Source: Parelaphostrongylus tenuis (Eukaryota; Nematoda; Chromadorea; Rhabditida; Metastrongylidae). From it: a DNA stretch of 64,000 nucleotides. The notes under the pieces were generated by a model, which had not been told where the DNA came from, did no database searches, and saw only the letters and a list, made by a program, of their open reading frames with translations. Below are positions 25,001 to 37,189 of this stretch, one piece after another. Made by a program: the position numbers and the translations under genes. The stretch is taken from contig JAHQIW010001307.1 in assembly GCA_019055375.1 (NCBI GenBank), forward strand, positions 368,501 to 432,500, read 5' to 3'. The first letter of the stretch is position 1; each line of letters begins with the position of its first letter.

Positions 25001-25355
25001 GACAGCGTTAGTGGATTGAGAACGGTCACATATGATTGCTTCTTGAAATGTATGACGATATCATTCTGGATAGGCACTCTGTAATGGGTAGCTGATTATT
25101 CTTGTGCAACAACTGCATTGTTCTTTTGAACTACAAACGTCCATACATACACACACACCCACATTTGCACATTTAAACGTATGTAAATACATATGCATAT
25201 ATATATATATATAAGCATAGAAGAAAGATATGATGCTCAATGAATTCCTAGGCGAGGAGGACCCACTGGGTTACTCTTTCACGCGATAAGAAAAAATGGA
25301 AATGTTGCTGGTACGCGCTCGAGTCACTGGACGATCAACGGGAAGACAGGTGAAA

Positions 25356-25399
<44 letters not shown>

Positions 25400-27225
25400 T
25401 ATATACTGCGATAAGAGAAATAACGTAAAGATCGAATCGAATTCGTTGCTTATCGGAGCTTTTTATAATAGTGTCGCACCATTTCATTGATATAACATGA
25501 AATGAACACAATCAAACTTGATTGATAATGGCGAAAATAGATGGTTATCACGACTTTCGTTGTCATACTTAGTGCTCATGACATTTCCGAAAAGCTTTAC
25601 CTGATTACTCAGCATCCTTTATATTCTATATAGTAGCCTAAAGCTTAGAAAACTGTCGCTAGCGTTCATTAGTATTTGGTGGCCTCATGAGACGGCGCGT
25701 AACTTCTCGAGACTTACACAAGTGTCACACTCGACTCACGGCGGAATAAATGTTCTTCACGTCGACTCGAGCATACGTCCTCAAGTAATAACCTTCGCGT
25801 TACCATGCCCGTTCAAAATGCAATAAACAATTTTGGGACTGATGCCGGACGCCGTCCATTCTATTACGCTTCCCTCACTCTCTTTGTAACCTCCTCAAAA
25901 CAATGATTTTTGCTGTACTCTTTCCCCGATTTTCGAATCGAATGAGCAAAAGCGTGCGAAGTTTTCGTGCAGCATTAATTGTACATAAGAGCATTTCTAA
26001 ATCGACATCCACTAAAACATTTTTACTGGATATGCTACGATGAAGAAAGTATTGTAAGGAAGCACTAGACGACAAAATGACAGATGCGGGTATTCGTCAT
26101 GTGTAACTGACGCCAGCACAAAATCGTTTAATCAGGATTTTGAAGAAAAGAAGGGAGCTGGAGACGTAGTTTTCGGGATGAAACGCCGAATCTATTGGAG
26201 AGAGTTGGCTAATTAACTTGACGTTACCGATTACTCAATACTCATGCTGCTGAAAGGTAGCAGTGACATAAGTGACGAGCTCATCAAAAATTTTCTACAA
26301 TTTGCGCCTTGCACATTACATTGAAGGTGATAGAAGAGCATTCACCAAATATGAATCTACAAGAATTAAGGAAAAATCGGGCAAAATTGATTTGGTTTGA
26401 TTTTGTTAGGCATATGACCGTGGTTTAGAGCGCATGTGGCGCATTGGTTAGAGGTGCTCTGCTTCGCACACGAGGTCAATGGTTCGATCTCGCGCTCATG
26501 GCTCACCAAGCCATCAATCTCTCCGTGGTCGCTAAATTGGTACCAGACTGGTTTCAGACTTGTCTGGGAGGATAAGTAGCACTGACTCGATGCAGCGGGT
26601 GGCCACTGAGAGTTAGTGTAAAGACCAGATATGCCTTCAATCATCTCAAACGAAGTTAAAAATTGAAGACGAATGCATGGCGCATCCCTCAGGGATCGAT
26701 CAACGCCGAGAGCTTTATTGTTTATCCTTTATACGGCTGCAATTCACTATTCCAACGTTTTTTTTTCCTAGCGAGTCGTTCTCAGACAGGCGTTGCCATG
26801 TTCCTGACCGGAGGGAAAGAAGAAAATTGGGTTGGAGAGGACTAACTTGTGTTTTTTACGCGATTGAACAGCTCTAACCACGACACGACTGGGCGCCCCA
26901 GTAAGCTTTGATGAAGAGCCTTTCTCTGAGTTCAATTTTCAAAGCACTCACGATCAAAAGAAAAAGCGAACGGATATGCACTTGAGTGAAAGCGGAAGAT
27001 TATTCCGTAAACATAATTGCATAGGCCTGATCGAATAAATGGTGAACTGAGGCGATTAGAACAGAATACAATATGCACTCACGATGTGGTCAAGGTATGA
27101 TTCGTAGCTCGATTCAGGAATACGTCGATGTGTGACGGTGAGACGCTGCTTACGAGCGAAGCGGTGATCCCCGCCAGCGCAACTACGACAAGAATCTGCA
27201 GAAGGCGCAGTGGAACACTGAACAT
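15654..27225 (-). CDS. ctns-1: Cystinosin, lysosomal proton-coupled cystine exporter
   Basis: Seven minus-strand exons in order are 27225-27083, 25078-24884, 24403-24263, 24203-24104, 17852-17733, 16859-16689 and 16013-15654. Every joint is GT/AG and in phase, and the total is 1230 nt (409 residues plus stop; human cystinosin has 367). The first exon gives a signal peptide (MFSVPLRLLQILVVVALAG). Exons 1 and 2 form a luminal domain with sequons NHT and NKT. The seven-helix PQ-loop core follows: WSYFLAWSISFYPQIFLNF (first PQ motif), SVVGLNFDFLLLNVIGF, LLNDVFFAVHA, then SYIKMFVTLLKYIPQ (second PQ motif) and STSGWSIGNVLLDFSGG, whose Asp is the proton-coupling residue in the family. The protein exports cystine from lysosomes. 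A TATTTTAG acceptor lies one base before the ATG, as expected for spliced-leader addition. Oddly, the C-terminus is a Ser/Lys-rich tail of about 45 residues without the GYDQL-type sorting motif of the human protein. Intron 4 is 6.2 kb and carries mariner relics. Confidence 0.96.
18562..19302 (-). mobile_element. Internally rearranged mariner-type element
   Basis: This lies in ctns-1 intron 4. The right part (about 19085-19265) is, on the minus strand, a mariner 5' leader and start region similar to the arms at 2.1 kb. Its outer end matches the left end as an inverted repeat (TAGGTTGTGTAAAAAGTT against TAGGTAGTATCAAAAGTT, each followed by a GATTTTTT-type run). TA lies at both edges. A second inverted repeat (about 18775-18820 with 18940-18990, sharing GGCACTTATAC) forms a hairpin in the middle. 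There is no transposase catalytic region. Confidence 0.6.
20254..21001 (+). mobile_element. Mariner relic flanked by inverted copies of its own 3' end
   Basis: The middle encodes broken mariner transposase on the plus strand: a decayed stretch near 20480-20600, then LLQDNTKSHTS at about 20625 (the QDNxRPH-type motif), LGWEHLDYPPYSPDLSASDF, and after a frame change FRDINHLRRELTGWFAPKNN with WHNCIQVDGEYF. The last 130 bp (about 20870-21001) recur inverted at 20254-20376, sharing GGAAGTATCAAATAACAT, ATTCTCCGTCT and CTGGATGCAATT. The left arm therefore also encodes the transposase C-terminus, backwards. The element sits in ctns-1 intron 4 and cannot be active. Confidence 0.75.
21002..24103. other. 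Remainder of ctns-1 intron 4
   Basis: About 3.1 kb of AT-rich intron with no supported exon. A (TA)n run lies at 22011-22053 and a TAAA/TA run at 23346-23382. The stretch 22100-22850 contains oligo-T-rich, repeat-like DNA and several short open frames without recognisable motifs. Confidence 0.5.
25193..25408. repeat. TA microsatellites in ctns-1 intron 1
   Basis: Two short (TA)n tracts lie at about 25193-25214 and 25360-25408 in the 2-kb first intron. Apart from these and the SINE at 26.4 kb, the intron has no other feature. Confidence 0.8.
26428..26731 (+). repeat. tRNA-derived SINE, family I, copy 1
   Basis: The unit is about 300 bp. Its head is tRNA-like: GAGCGCATGTGGCGCATTGG (A-box), then GGTTCGATCTCGCGCTC (B-box), with the GAGCGC and GCGCTC ends able to pair as an acceptor stem. 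The body contains GACTTGTCTGGGAGGATAAG and CATGGCGCATCCCTCAGGGA, and the tail ends GCCGAGAGCTTTAT. A closely similar unit lies at 31662. This copy sits in ctns-1 intron 1, antisense to the gene. Confidence 0.85.
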
Positions 27226-27879
27226 CCTAAAATATGCTGTTCTCATCAAACAAAATCTCACCGTAAAAGAACATAATGCAACGAAAGGACGACTTTTTGA
27301 CTTTTTTAATCAGCAAAGAAGAGGTTGCTGAGTTCACGATTTATTTGGTACAGATGATGGTTACCATCACGTTTATTGTACTGTTTATTATGCTGAATAA
27401 AAAATCAAGGAGTCATGGAGCCCTAGTGGTCACTATGCGGTCAGATCCAGCAGATCGTTGAAACAGCCTAACGTTTCTTGACAAATCTAAAAACAGTGTG
27501 TTGAAACATTTGACCTGAAAAAATTTCTCATTGTCAGAAAGAAGGCTTAGTAATCTCATAATGAAGCAGTAACATCTAAGAGACTGAACAAGTGATATAA
27601 AAGGCTTTATTAGTATTACAAGCTCATAGTGCGCTTTCCTTAGTTGTTCTCGAAAACTTTCGCTTTATAACTGATACACCATTAAGACAGTATGTGGTTT
27701 CACATCTTTCGGAGAAAACACCATAGTATTCAGTCTGTCGATCATTGGATAGGTTATAGATAAATTGATATAAAAGAAAAGTTACACGTGAACTAACATT
27801 TCTCTGAACTGACCACCATCATTTGGCCTTGGTATGAGAAATTAATACTTTTTGGACCATTAAGCTAAGAAATGATTAC

Positions 27880-28035
27880 GTAACCTTTGTTCTGTAAACA
27901 TTTCGCCGCCTTTTCTTCGTCAAAGCCGTAACGAATCACATCGATTGCCCGCAGCAGTTCTTCCATGCGAAATAAGTCTTCGTAGTCCCATCGGTTTGTC
28001 ACGGTTGACAGTTGATTTGTAAAAAATATGATTCA
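27880..28035 (-). CDS. Small coding-looking open frame, unrecognised
   Basis: The minus strand reads about 50 codons, including RWDYEDLFRMEELLRAIDVI and YGFDEEKAAKCLQNKG, before TAA. Charge pattern and codon use look protein-coding. No flanking exon or AG acceptor of the right phase is visible, and an in-frame stop lies upstream. If translated from the internal ATG it would be about 33 residues. It could be an exon of an unresolved gene or a leftover of one. Confidence 0.3.
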
Positions 28036-28719
28036 AGAACCGTCCTCCATAAAGTATTTCGTTCTTCGAGGATAATCAATTGCATGGTGTTTCCCTCTAC
28101 TGAAATCAACTCGATGCGACTACGAACAGGCTAGATGCAGGGACGAACGGTTGTGAAAAATCGACTGGAGTGATCATGGCTTAACGGAAGATGAAGGCAT
28201 CAAAACGGTAGCGCAGGAGGACTATCGTAACAACCTCGGATTACTTTAAGAATTCAAGAAAATATCCCACAGCGCATCGCGATCGCTTCACGAAGCTTAT
28301 GGTGGTGCGAAAGGGGAACTTCTCATTCGAGAAGGGCGATGACAGGAAACCTCAATAGTTGACGAGTTACGTAGAGCCTTAATAATTCATGTGTGTATTT
28401 GGCCCTGTCACGTATCAGATCTATCTCATGAGCTTCTCTTGTTCCAGGAGCAAAAAAGAGTCACAATACTCGATTGGTAACCTACGCACAATTTGCTTGT
28501 CCTTTTCATAGCAGTGCTAAACCCAAGCATAACTTGACATAGCTCTTTATTTATCATCGCTCTAGATATCGGTCAAAATCACTGTTTGGAATCTACAATA
28601 ATTATTTAATGTTTTTGTTCTCATGTCAATATGCGTGTCTTTAGTCTACTGGAATGTAAGAAGACAAATTCGGTCAATTTCTAAGAAATTAACACATTGC
28701 GAATAACACAAACGCTGTA

Positions 28720-28969
28720 GTGATATGGAGGTTGAAGTCTATCGATTTTTACCTTTTGGAAGCTGCTTTTTTGGTCAGTAAATCATGTTCTTCCCTTTTT
28801 TTCTCCCTGGGAAACAAAAAAAAAAAGTACAACGAAACGGATCCACATGGACATCGGGCTCTAATTGAACAGAAAACGTCCATTCCAGAATGTGTTGGAC
28901 GAAATCAGCGCGAGTACCAGTCGTACTTCACCAACACATCATTGAATGACTGGGCTGTTTATTTTAGGT
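28720..28969 (+). CDS. Possible exon, unrecognised
   Basis: An open frame with a start codon ends at a GTATGC donor at 28970. Its second half (NETDPHGHRALIEQKTSIPE, then GRNQREYQSYF) has a balanced composition unlike the repeat-derived frames nearby, and it contains NET and NTS sequons. No partner exon was found. Confidence 0.25.
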
Positions 28970-30800
28970 ATGCGTGATGAAGTGATGAAGATGAGAAGTT
29001 TATGGATATCAAAAGACAAAAGTAGCTACAACGTTTGCTATTCAGCTGCGAGGAAGTAAAAGAACTTTTTTTCGAGTATCAAAGCTCGATGAGAAAGTCA
29101 AAATGTGGTAATCTGATAGATTATGACATGTTTTGAGCAATTAAGTTTTGTGTGCTATATAGGCGCCTGTTTCGTCCCATCAAGACTCATCAGTAGCACC
29201 GCCCACGTTTCGGGCGATCTCTCGAGGCTATACCACTGTATGAAGGAAACGACGCCGAAAGATAAATCGCCGTAAGTCAAATGATGCAATTGCCTGACAC
29301 TGCACTGTGTGGAAATCGAGCTTGTGGCTTTCAAAATGAATCACTAAGACCTTAATGGCTCATAACATGTCATATCATTATCAGATTATTATTGCTTGAG
29401 CAAGGTCTACAAAAAAACGGACGAATAGAGAGGTATGATTCATTCTAAAAACGTAATAAGTCGACAAGGAAATGGAGAAGTAATTGTGATGAGACGTGCC
29501 TTGAGCACTTCGTTTCTCAATTCGTTGCAAAGTGCGGCCAAAAGCGTGTCACTGCGGATACAGACAATGTTTGCTTGAGGCTTGACCAACAACGAAGCAC
29601 CGTAACAGTTCCCGGATTTCCACCAAGTGTTTGTGAGAACTGTTTCATTTTTTTCACGTGAAATCACGCAGCAAAACTTCATGATGGAGGCTTTATGAAC
29701 ACAAACGCTACGACATGGTCCTTATGAAGGCCATTTTCAGAAGGCCACGATGGCCGTTAAAACGTTTCATAAACGTCATTTTTCTAATTTTTAATCTTAA
29801 TGCACAGGAGTCTTTCCCTATATTTCTTGTAATCAACTGCTAGCTTGCCTTGTGCAGAGGTAAAGCGGGAGTTCACTCATGGAAGGGTAGATTATTAATA
29901 ATTTCGCACTTAGCTTTTGATTTTTCATAAAAGTTCATTTCTGTTGAAAAAAATGTGCGGCGTAGAGAGAGCGTCAAGTGAAGGAGCGCAAAAATGCCGC
30001 CACCTTCATGGCCTGGAATCATATGCAGCTGCAGCCCTTGTTTTGACAGGAAATTGATTTTTTTTCTCATTTTCATTCGTTATGATAACTTTTAGTAAAT
30101 GTTTGGAATGAGAGGATATTGAAACTGAAAAGGAAACATCTAAATATGTGTTGGACGATTTCTTCAAATGCTGACAGCATATGACTAAATAGTAAACGAG
30201 TGCATTTTCTTTTCACAGAATGTTTATATAAGAACCATTAGGAGGACACTCGACGGTGTTTAGTGAAACATGGAATATACAAGGATAATAAGAAGGCAGA
30301 AATTCATTTAAGACGTAGAAAAACTCTTTAGAACGAAAATCGGGAGCACATTTCAAATTACGGGAAATTATGAGACGGCGTGGCCTCCATAGAAGTAATA
30401 GCAGAGTCGTGGAAAAACTAGGAAACCGGGGAAATAGTACGGAGTCGTCCCATGGGCACGCCACGAGAAAATAGGAGCCGTCACGGTGAGTTAGAGGATT
30501 GCAGTAAAGAAGTAGAGTCATAGAATTGACAGAATGGGAGAATAACTGTGAGATATATGAATAGCATTAATCACCCCAAAAGTGGCGATTCCCATGGATG
30601 ACGGTAGATGCCGATGCATCAGACTTCGCATCAATAGATCACTATAGTTTAGCGTGTGTGAAAAACTTGATGCGTGAGGAAACTTTGACAAAACAAGACA
30701 TCATAAACTTTGATCGAGTAAATTAGCTAACTAATTAATTAGCTGATCGAGTTACTTAGCTAAGCTAAACGAATTAACTGCCAAGCTATTAGCAAATTTT
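28970..30800. other. Largely featureless spacer
   Basis: About 1.8 kb. At 29165-29230 the words CCTGTTTCGTC and GACTCATCAGT resemble the MITE family at 39.3-40.4 kb. An 80-codon minus-strand frame (29682-29440) contains SLLVKPQANIVCIRSDTLLA but has no recognisable domain. A run of TTAGCTAA-type words lies at 30719-30775. I see no supported gene. Confidence 0.35.
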
Positions 30801-31260
30801 CGATGCATCGACGTTAGAATTCTGGCGTCTTTTAAACCAAGCACCACGACAGGTGCTCTAACACATTGTCGACTTTGGCAAGGCGTTTTCCTGCCAAGCA
30901 ATATTACAGGAATCTGGAAAGGTGGCAACGCATCTGGGGCAACATCTGGGCTATACAGTGGATTAGTTGAATGCTTTCACCCTAATTCTTCAACCATTTA
31001 CAATATCAGACGAGCAATATGTGGGCGAGCGTTGTTTTGCTGCAAAATAGCGCCACCTTGATAAAGCTGTCGCTGTCGATTTTGACGTATTAGTGTCGCC
31101 TTCACAAAATTTTGATCCAACTTTGTTTAGTTTCTAGAGCAATCGCTTTGTGATTGAATTGAGTGCTCTACATAAATCTTGTGCCGCTTTGATGGCAGAA
31201 TGACTCAGGTACTCATGCAAGAGATGTTCACGGATTTTGAAATTTAAAGCAGTTTTTCTA
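30800..31260 (-). mobile_element. Mariner transposase relic with internal deletion
   Basis: On the minus strand a start region (EHLLHEYLSHSAIKAAQDLC) is followed, after a deletion, by RQRQLYQGGAILQQNNARPH. This is the mariner motif that precedes the second catalytic Asp. The rest is broken by stops. The copy is divergent from the ones at 20 and 62 kb. Confidence 0.65.
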
Positions 31261-31661
31261 AAGTAAAAAAAATTCCATAGAGTTACAAGAACTAAATTGA
31301 TTTAGATATTTAAGATTTTGAGAACACGAGCTTCCGAATGACATGAACCGCGACAAAGAAGACCAATAAATAATTTATTGTAAATACTTACCTGCTTACT
31401 TAGTAGGTTAGTATCTACTGTAAATGAAAAAATACTAAAGAAAAATACGACAAAACTTAGTTGCTAACCTAATACAAGAAGCTTTTTCTCCCACAGGTTC
31501 AATAACCGATAACGAGAGTAGCAATTGACTGTAAAGTCACTTCTAGTCGCCCTAATGGATCATTCCTGTAGAATGTAGTGTATGTGCATGAAAATACCGA
31601 AATAGATTCAATCATGATGTAACGCTTTCAAATGATGGCAGCAATGGCAATATATATATAC

Positions 31662-31969
31662 GAGCGCATGTGGCGCAGTGGTTAGAGGTGCTGCGCGTCG
31701 CACACGAGGTCAATGGTTCGATCTCGCGCTCATGGTTCACCAAGCCATCCATCCCTCCGGGGTCGGTAAAATTGGTACCAGATAGGTCTCAGACTTGTCT
31801 GGGAGGATAAGCAGCACTGACTCGGTTCAGCGGGAGGCCACCGCGAGTCATTGTAAAGGCCAGATATGCATTCAATCACCTCAAAACGAAGTTAGAAATT
31901 GAAGTCGAATGCATGGCGCATCCCTCAGGGATTGATCAACGCCGAGAGCTTTATCCTTTTTATCCTTAT
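31662..31969 (+). repeat. tRNA-derived SINE, family I, copy 2
   Basis: This is collinear with the unit at 26428, with roughly 90 percent identity by eye. The A-box region reads TGTGGCGCAGTGGTTAGAGG and the B-box GGTTCGATCTC. TA repeats flank both sides (31651-31661 and 31970-31995). Confidence 0.85.
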
Positions 31970-31995
31970 ATATATACATATATATATATATATAT

Positions 31996-34235
31996 GTAGC
32001 TTAAGCAAAAGCCATTTTGATATCACTATTATGCATAGAGCGATAGAGCAAAATTACTCCTATCATTACGCGATGTGATCCTCTCAATCGCATTCTTCGG
32101 TGGTTAAAAAATTATCATTTTCTTTTTCTTGGAGAGACCGTTTTCTTAAAACTGGCATTGAAAAAAGGCTGATATTTATGATTACTTATTTCTACACTTA
32201 TAAAACCGCTGCGAATAAAGTGGAGTTGCCGAAACGTTAACCACCAAAGAACAATTGACACAAACTACAAGATCTCAACAAAATCACTTCTTGAGATTAT
32301 CATTTACTACAGAGAAATCGACAGATGTGTTAGGACATCGAATCAGGTGCCACCTTATGACATTCAAGCAAAATTAGGCGTTGTCGCTTGAAAAGTTATA
32401 GAGTATGTATTTGTGTGTACCGCTCGAGCACTTCTCTTTAACGGTATCTTTCACAATCAATTCAACTGCCGATTGATTTACACTGCATAAAATGAGCACG
32501 GGAAGTGAAAACAGAGATTGGAAACAGGATTGAGGAAATGAAACGGCGATACGAAAGTAGCAGCTTTCTGAACGAATTGTAGTTACAGGGACATTCTTAA
32601 CGTACTATATCACCACTACTTCTCTACCAAATGAAAATAGTCAACAAGCAGAAAATATTAGTGCCTACGATAAAGAGAAAGACTAGCTGTGCCGGGTACG
32701 GAGAAGAAGCATCGCGAGACTGCTGCCATTGAGGAAAAACATCGAAAAGAAGAGTGTCGTCAGCTGTGAGATTGTGAATGCGATCCACACCTCTTGTTCA
32801 CCCATAAAATTCATCCAGAAAAACTCTTTGATATTTCACAGCGGTTCTTTTCTGTTAGACGGCGACAAATGAAGAAACGACTCCCTTTGCTAAACAAGAA
32901 TTTTAAATGAGGGTCAGTAATCATTGGAAAGCTTAAATCTCTGATATCTGCGCAACGTGGCGGTTTTTTGAAAAAGCATTTTTATGAGTTGTAGTACTGA
33001 GAATAAAATCATATTTTACATCGGTCGCGAGTTTTCACTGTTACTTCTTTAAGAGCTCAAAAGCGTATGATCGTGTACACTGGAGCTTCTTTCGAAGCGG
33101 CGAAATAAAAACCCCTAATTGAATATAGAAAAATTGCACTCCACATGCGTAGCTCGTTAACGCGATCGATTGATCGCCCTATGGAATCCACGGCCACCGT
33201 CCCCCCTACCCCATTTCCCTCTTCCCTTCCTACGCCCAGCTCCTACAGTAGCCGAAAAACAGTGTCCGCATATGTGAAAACCAGTATTATTTTTCCTACA
33301 CTGCAATGAAACGGTATTTTGAGAAATTGAGCACAGCATTGGAATCAACGAAACTTAAGCTATCGAATGGGTAGTTATAAATTCAGGAAAGAGCTATGCT
33401 GCGCGAGAAATATTCGTGTGTGAAACACAAAAGTTTTAATTTCGCTACAGCGTTACAAAAAGGCTTTTGTAGAAAACGGTCACGTAGCGCAGTAGCCACA
33501 AATTTGAGCTTTCGCATGATTACTAGAAGTACAATGGAAAGTCTCTGACCAACGAAGGATCGTTCCTTCATTTATCGCCGTTTAACGGAAAAAAATCTTC
33601 ACAGCTTATTTAAGCAATGAAAAATCGTCTGCCCTAATCTGTTGTCTCAGTGTTTCAATTTCTCAGTCCTTAAGTTGAACATGCAAAGAACAAAGTGCTA
33701 TAATGCATATCAAAGGCTAACAACAATAAGCTTCTTACTGGTTAATCTCAAAATTGGGCTCAAAGAGCAGAATTCTCTTGGATCACTTCCATTCCATTCT
33801 TTGAAACTTTTTATTTATAAGGCTTCAGATTTCGCTAACAGTGCACACTTAACAAGTGGAAATCGCTGATGCTTAGAAACCAAATTCATGGCAGCCTACT
33901 TTTCCGCTTCTAACATTCATGAAATTGAATTGAATGATACACATCTTATCTAGTAATATTCAAATCAGAGTCGGTATTGAAGGAATCTGTGCCAATATAG
34001 TGAATAGCGGAGCCATTATTTAAAAGTTGAAAATGCAGGAGCTTAACTTCGTCCATTTATTGGTTTCCAGCTTTGATTAATTGCTACGTTTTATGAGCTA
34101 CTAATTCAGCACTCGGCACTCTGTAGACGACCATAAGCACCAATATACTTAGACACATACTTAGGCGACCAGTAGTCAAGGGATTCATAGTAATTTACAA
34201 ACAAAACTGAAAGTTAAGAGCATTGAGTGGTTTGT
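31996..34235. other. AT-rich spacer with a dispersed repeat
   Basis: No supported gene. The stretch 33300-33600 shares blocks with 47540-47690, for example AATTTGAGCTTTCG followed by TGA(C/T)TACTA(A/G)AAGT. The pair may belong to a dispersed repeat. Confidence 0.4.
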
Positions 34236-34238
34236 CAT

Positions 34239-34700
34239 ACATCCGACGTCAGGCGGTAATTGAACCCACGCTTCACGCATAAGAGGCGCATGCATTCACT
34301 ACACCACTGATGTCACCGCTCTGCTTCCAATTTTTCTAATAAGTCCTCGTAGATGTCAATATCCAGCCTTCAGAAGGTTTGGTCTGGTGAGCACATATCG
34401 ACTTCAAATCCAGTTACGCTGGCAGCTATCCGACATGTACAATCTAAGAGAATTCTTTTTTTCTACCGCCTTAACCAGTGGTATGATATTATGAATACAT
34501 AATCAAGAGTACTAAGTAATGTGCAAAACGTTCGACATCAGGAAAGATGTTTAACCCGCGTTTTGTCCATACCGAAAACGCGTGCTACCACTACATTACC
34601 GATGTCAGGGTTTTGCTACTACTTTTTCTACGATATGTCCTATCGTAGGTGTCCGCTGTGAGCACGCACCGGTATGGATGAAACGTGAATTCGATTATCG
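34239..34700 (-). repeat. Two decayed tRNA-derived SINE copies, family II
   Basis: The tRNA-like heads lie at about 34315-34245 (GTGGTGTAGTGAATGC, then GGGTTCAATTACC) and 34607-34535 (TGTAGTGGTAGCACGCG, then GCGGGTTAAAC), both on the minus strand. A GGTATGATATTAT tail motif lies at 34480, as in the copies at 46 and 51 kb. Confidence 0.55.
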
Positions 34701-34899
34701 CCCGATATCATAACTTTTTTGTACCGCTCAATAGTCCTGCAAATATATAACATCATACCACTGCCAAAAAGCAATAGAAGCAAAAAAATTGCTTGGAATC
34801 TTTTTCGGAAGCTTCTAAGCTGTCGCTGTGGTCCTGTATTTCTCTTCATTGAGCGCGAATCGTCGATTACGCGATGCTGGTCCACTGTCATCCCCTTTA

Positions 34900-35188
34900 T
34901 TACTTTGCACACCATCTCTCACTCCTTGACTTTTTCTCTTCAGTATATTCTGTGAGCTCTTCGATAGTCTTAAGTAATCCCAACGAACTGAATAAAGAGC
35001 ACTGAATTTTATAGAAGGGTAACAAACTTGCTACGTGTCGCAAGATTGCCTTGATGCTCACATCTATCGTACACGTGTTATCGACCCAAACAAGAATCAA
35101 TCTCAAGTTATAACTATTGAACTCGTCCTCAGCACACTTCAACGCATCTATCAATGTGTCTACATCCTTTGACATAAACGTTTCTAAT
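34900..35188 (-). CDS. Coding-looking exon, unrecognised
   Basis: An ACTTTTAG acceptor at 35190-35189 opens a frame of about 95 codons: LETFMSKDVDTLIDALKCAE, later LRLILVWVDNTC and LLKTIEELTEYTEEKK. It reads as a soluble alpha/beta protein segment. An upstream minus-strand frame (35603-35364) ends in a hydrophobic run (PSFSSFIIFYFGIG) before a GTGAGT donor and may be its neighbour. The gene could not be completed or named. Confidence 0.35.
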
Positions 35189-35699
35189 CTAAAAGTTTTT
35201 ATTTGCGTCAGCTAAAAGAATAGCAGAGGTAAATTACGATCCATTTGGCATCTTAAGGTACCTAAGTTTTCAAAAATGTTCTGTAAAATCAGGCCTTGCT
35301 TATTTCGATTGCGTTGCTAATTTTTTTATTTACTCAAGATACAACTTTACCTAGCTGTATACTCACCGTCACTATTAAGAAGGACATGTTATTCTTAAAT
35401 TTAAACACCCCTATCCCGAAATAAAAGATAATGAAACTCGAAAAACTTGGCCAAGGTACTTTCAAAGTTATTTTAGACGTCGAACTTCTTATCTCGCCAG
35501 TGGTGTTATAATAGATCTTACTGGAGACACATGACAGTCTGAAAGCGCTGTGAAAGTGCAAATGAAAATGGTGGTCAGGCAAACCTGGCTGCTGGTAAAT
35601 CAATCATTTGGCAGAGCATTCTCGTGCAATCAAATACTGAAGGATGCGAATCGCTTTTTCGCACCAACGATTTAAAGAAGCAGTTGTGGATAGTGACTA

Positions 35700-37185
35700 G
35701 TTAATTCAGCTAAGAGAAGTTCTACGAACCATTGAAAGCCAAAATCGCTAATTTCGTATCAAACTCAGCATATATCGACAATTAAAACGCCCATTCTTAT
35801 CGATTTGCAAGAAGTGGCAAAAATTCAGAAATGCCAAGTGATCCTGATTGGTAATACGCGGAATGTGTTCTAGGACCCAGTTTGTGGAAGACCGTTGCAG
35901 TGTAATGTCGCTGAACAATTATTCGAGCAGAGCTAAACAACTTCTCCAAGAAATGGTTTGCGAAATAACTGAGTTCGCCGGACGGTGTACTCTCAAGCGT
36001 GACAAGCAGTCCAGAACAAAGCAAATCTTCATGTACCGTGACATCGCCTTCGCAACTATTAAACCATAGCCCGATGATCCAATCGGAACTTAGCCCAAGT
36101 ACAGCTTTCATCTTGACAGTCGTCACTGTCACATTGCGAGGTTGATGCTTTTACCCACGATGGCTCTAATTTGAAGATGGGCCATCCTTACTCGATGTTG
36201 ATTCCTCGTTATGAGCGTAAAGACCAAAGTTAAGATATTCCAAATACTCTCCAGAGTAAGGCACTCCGACAAGACTCAAGTCGCTGTAGTATGAAAAGAA
36301 AAAAGATTTTTGAGGAAGTATCAACAAGGGATTTGATGAATTTAACAGATTCTCGTTCTGATTAACATTTATGACTCAAAAAAACGTATCTAGGAGTGTT
36401 ATTGACCAGACCACTTTCATTGTGCTGTTCTCCTAGCAAAAGCCTGCTCTGCAGTCGAATACAATGAGAAAACGCCTTTTTTCCTATCAACTTTAGAAAA
36501 ATTACCCACGCTTACTCAAACCTTAGGGATTCAACCATCACTCAAAACAAACACAAATGTGGTCACTGCTATCATCAATCGTTTACTCATAGTTTAGAAC
36601 TCTGATTACAGTAAATTACGATGCTAATCACGCAATCGGAACAGATTGTGCTCCTTGAATAATACAAATCCATCATCAGCGAGCATTCGATCATCAACAA
36701 ACAACAACACTCTTACAAGGTACAAAATGGTGGAGGTCTTTAACTTATCTTCTGCTCCTAAGTGTACAGATGCCTTTCATAGTTCATTTATTTGTTTCGA
36801 AAAAAAATCGTTATCAGTACCGTTTACATCCCTAAAACATTAAGAAATGAGAAGGCGTTATAGACTTTGTACTTATCAGCCAAACGCAGAATGGAATAAG
36901 CTGCTGAGTTATTGACTTCCAGTATTATCGCCACGAATGATTGTGCTATTAAACGCATAACTTGATTCTACCCTGTTTATTATCAAATTTTATTAAGATT
37001 TTGCTAATAAAGAAAGATCTGCGAAGCTGATAGATATTATAGGTTCGAGTTCAGATTTGAGCTTTTCCGGTATTTTCACCTTTTTTGATATTCTAGGAAA
37101 ATCTACTCTCAGATCGTTTGCCAGTCCTGAAAGTGAAGCAGAATGAGGAACATCACCAAGATAATTTCCAACGGTCTTTTTGCAC
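35700..37185. other. Spacer without supported features
   Basis: Short open frames on both strands overlap at 35800-36130, but none carries a recognisable motif or matched splice sites. Confidence 0.35.
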
Positions 37186-37189
37186 AAAG

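Noticed and set aside
25296..25490. 64-codon plus-strand frame in ctns-1 intron 1
   Set aside because: Half of it is TA-repeat translation and it has no motif.
34640..34915. Open frame with a single membrane helix, like a type II membrane protein start
   Set aside because: Its hydrophobic run includes the SINE-tail word GGTATGATGTTATA and it overlaps decayed SINE sequence; no partner exon was found.
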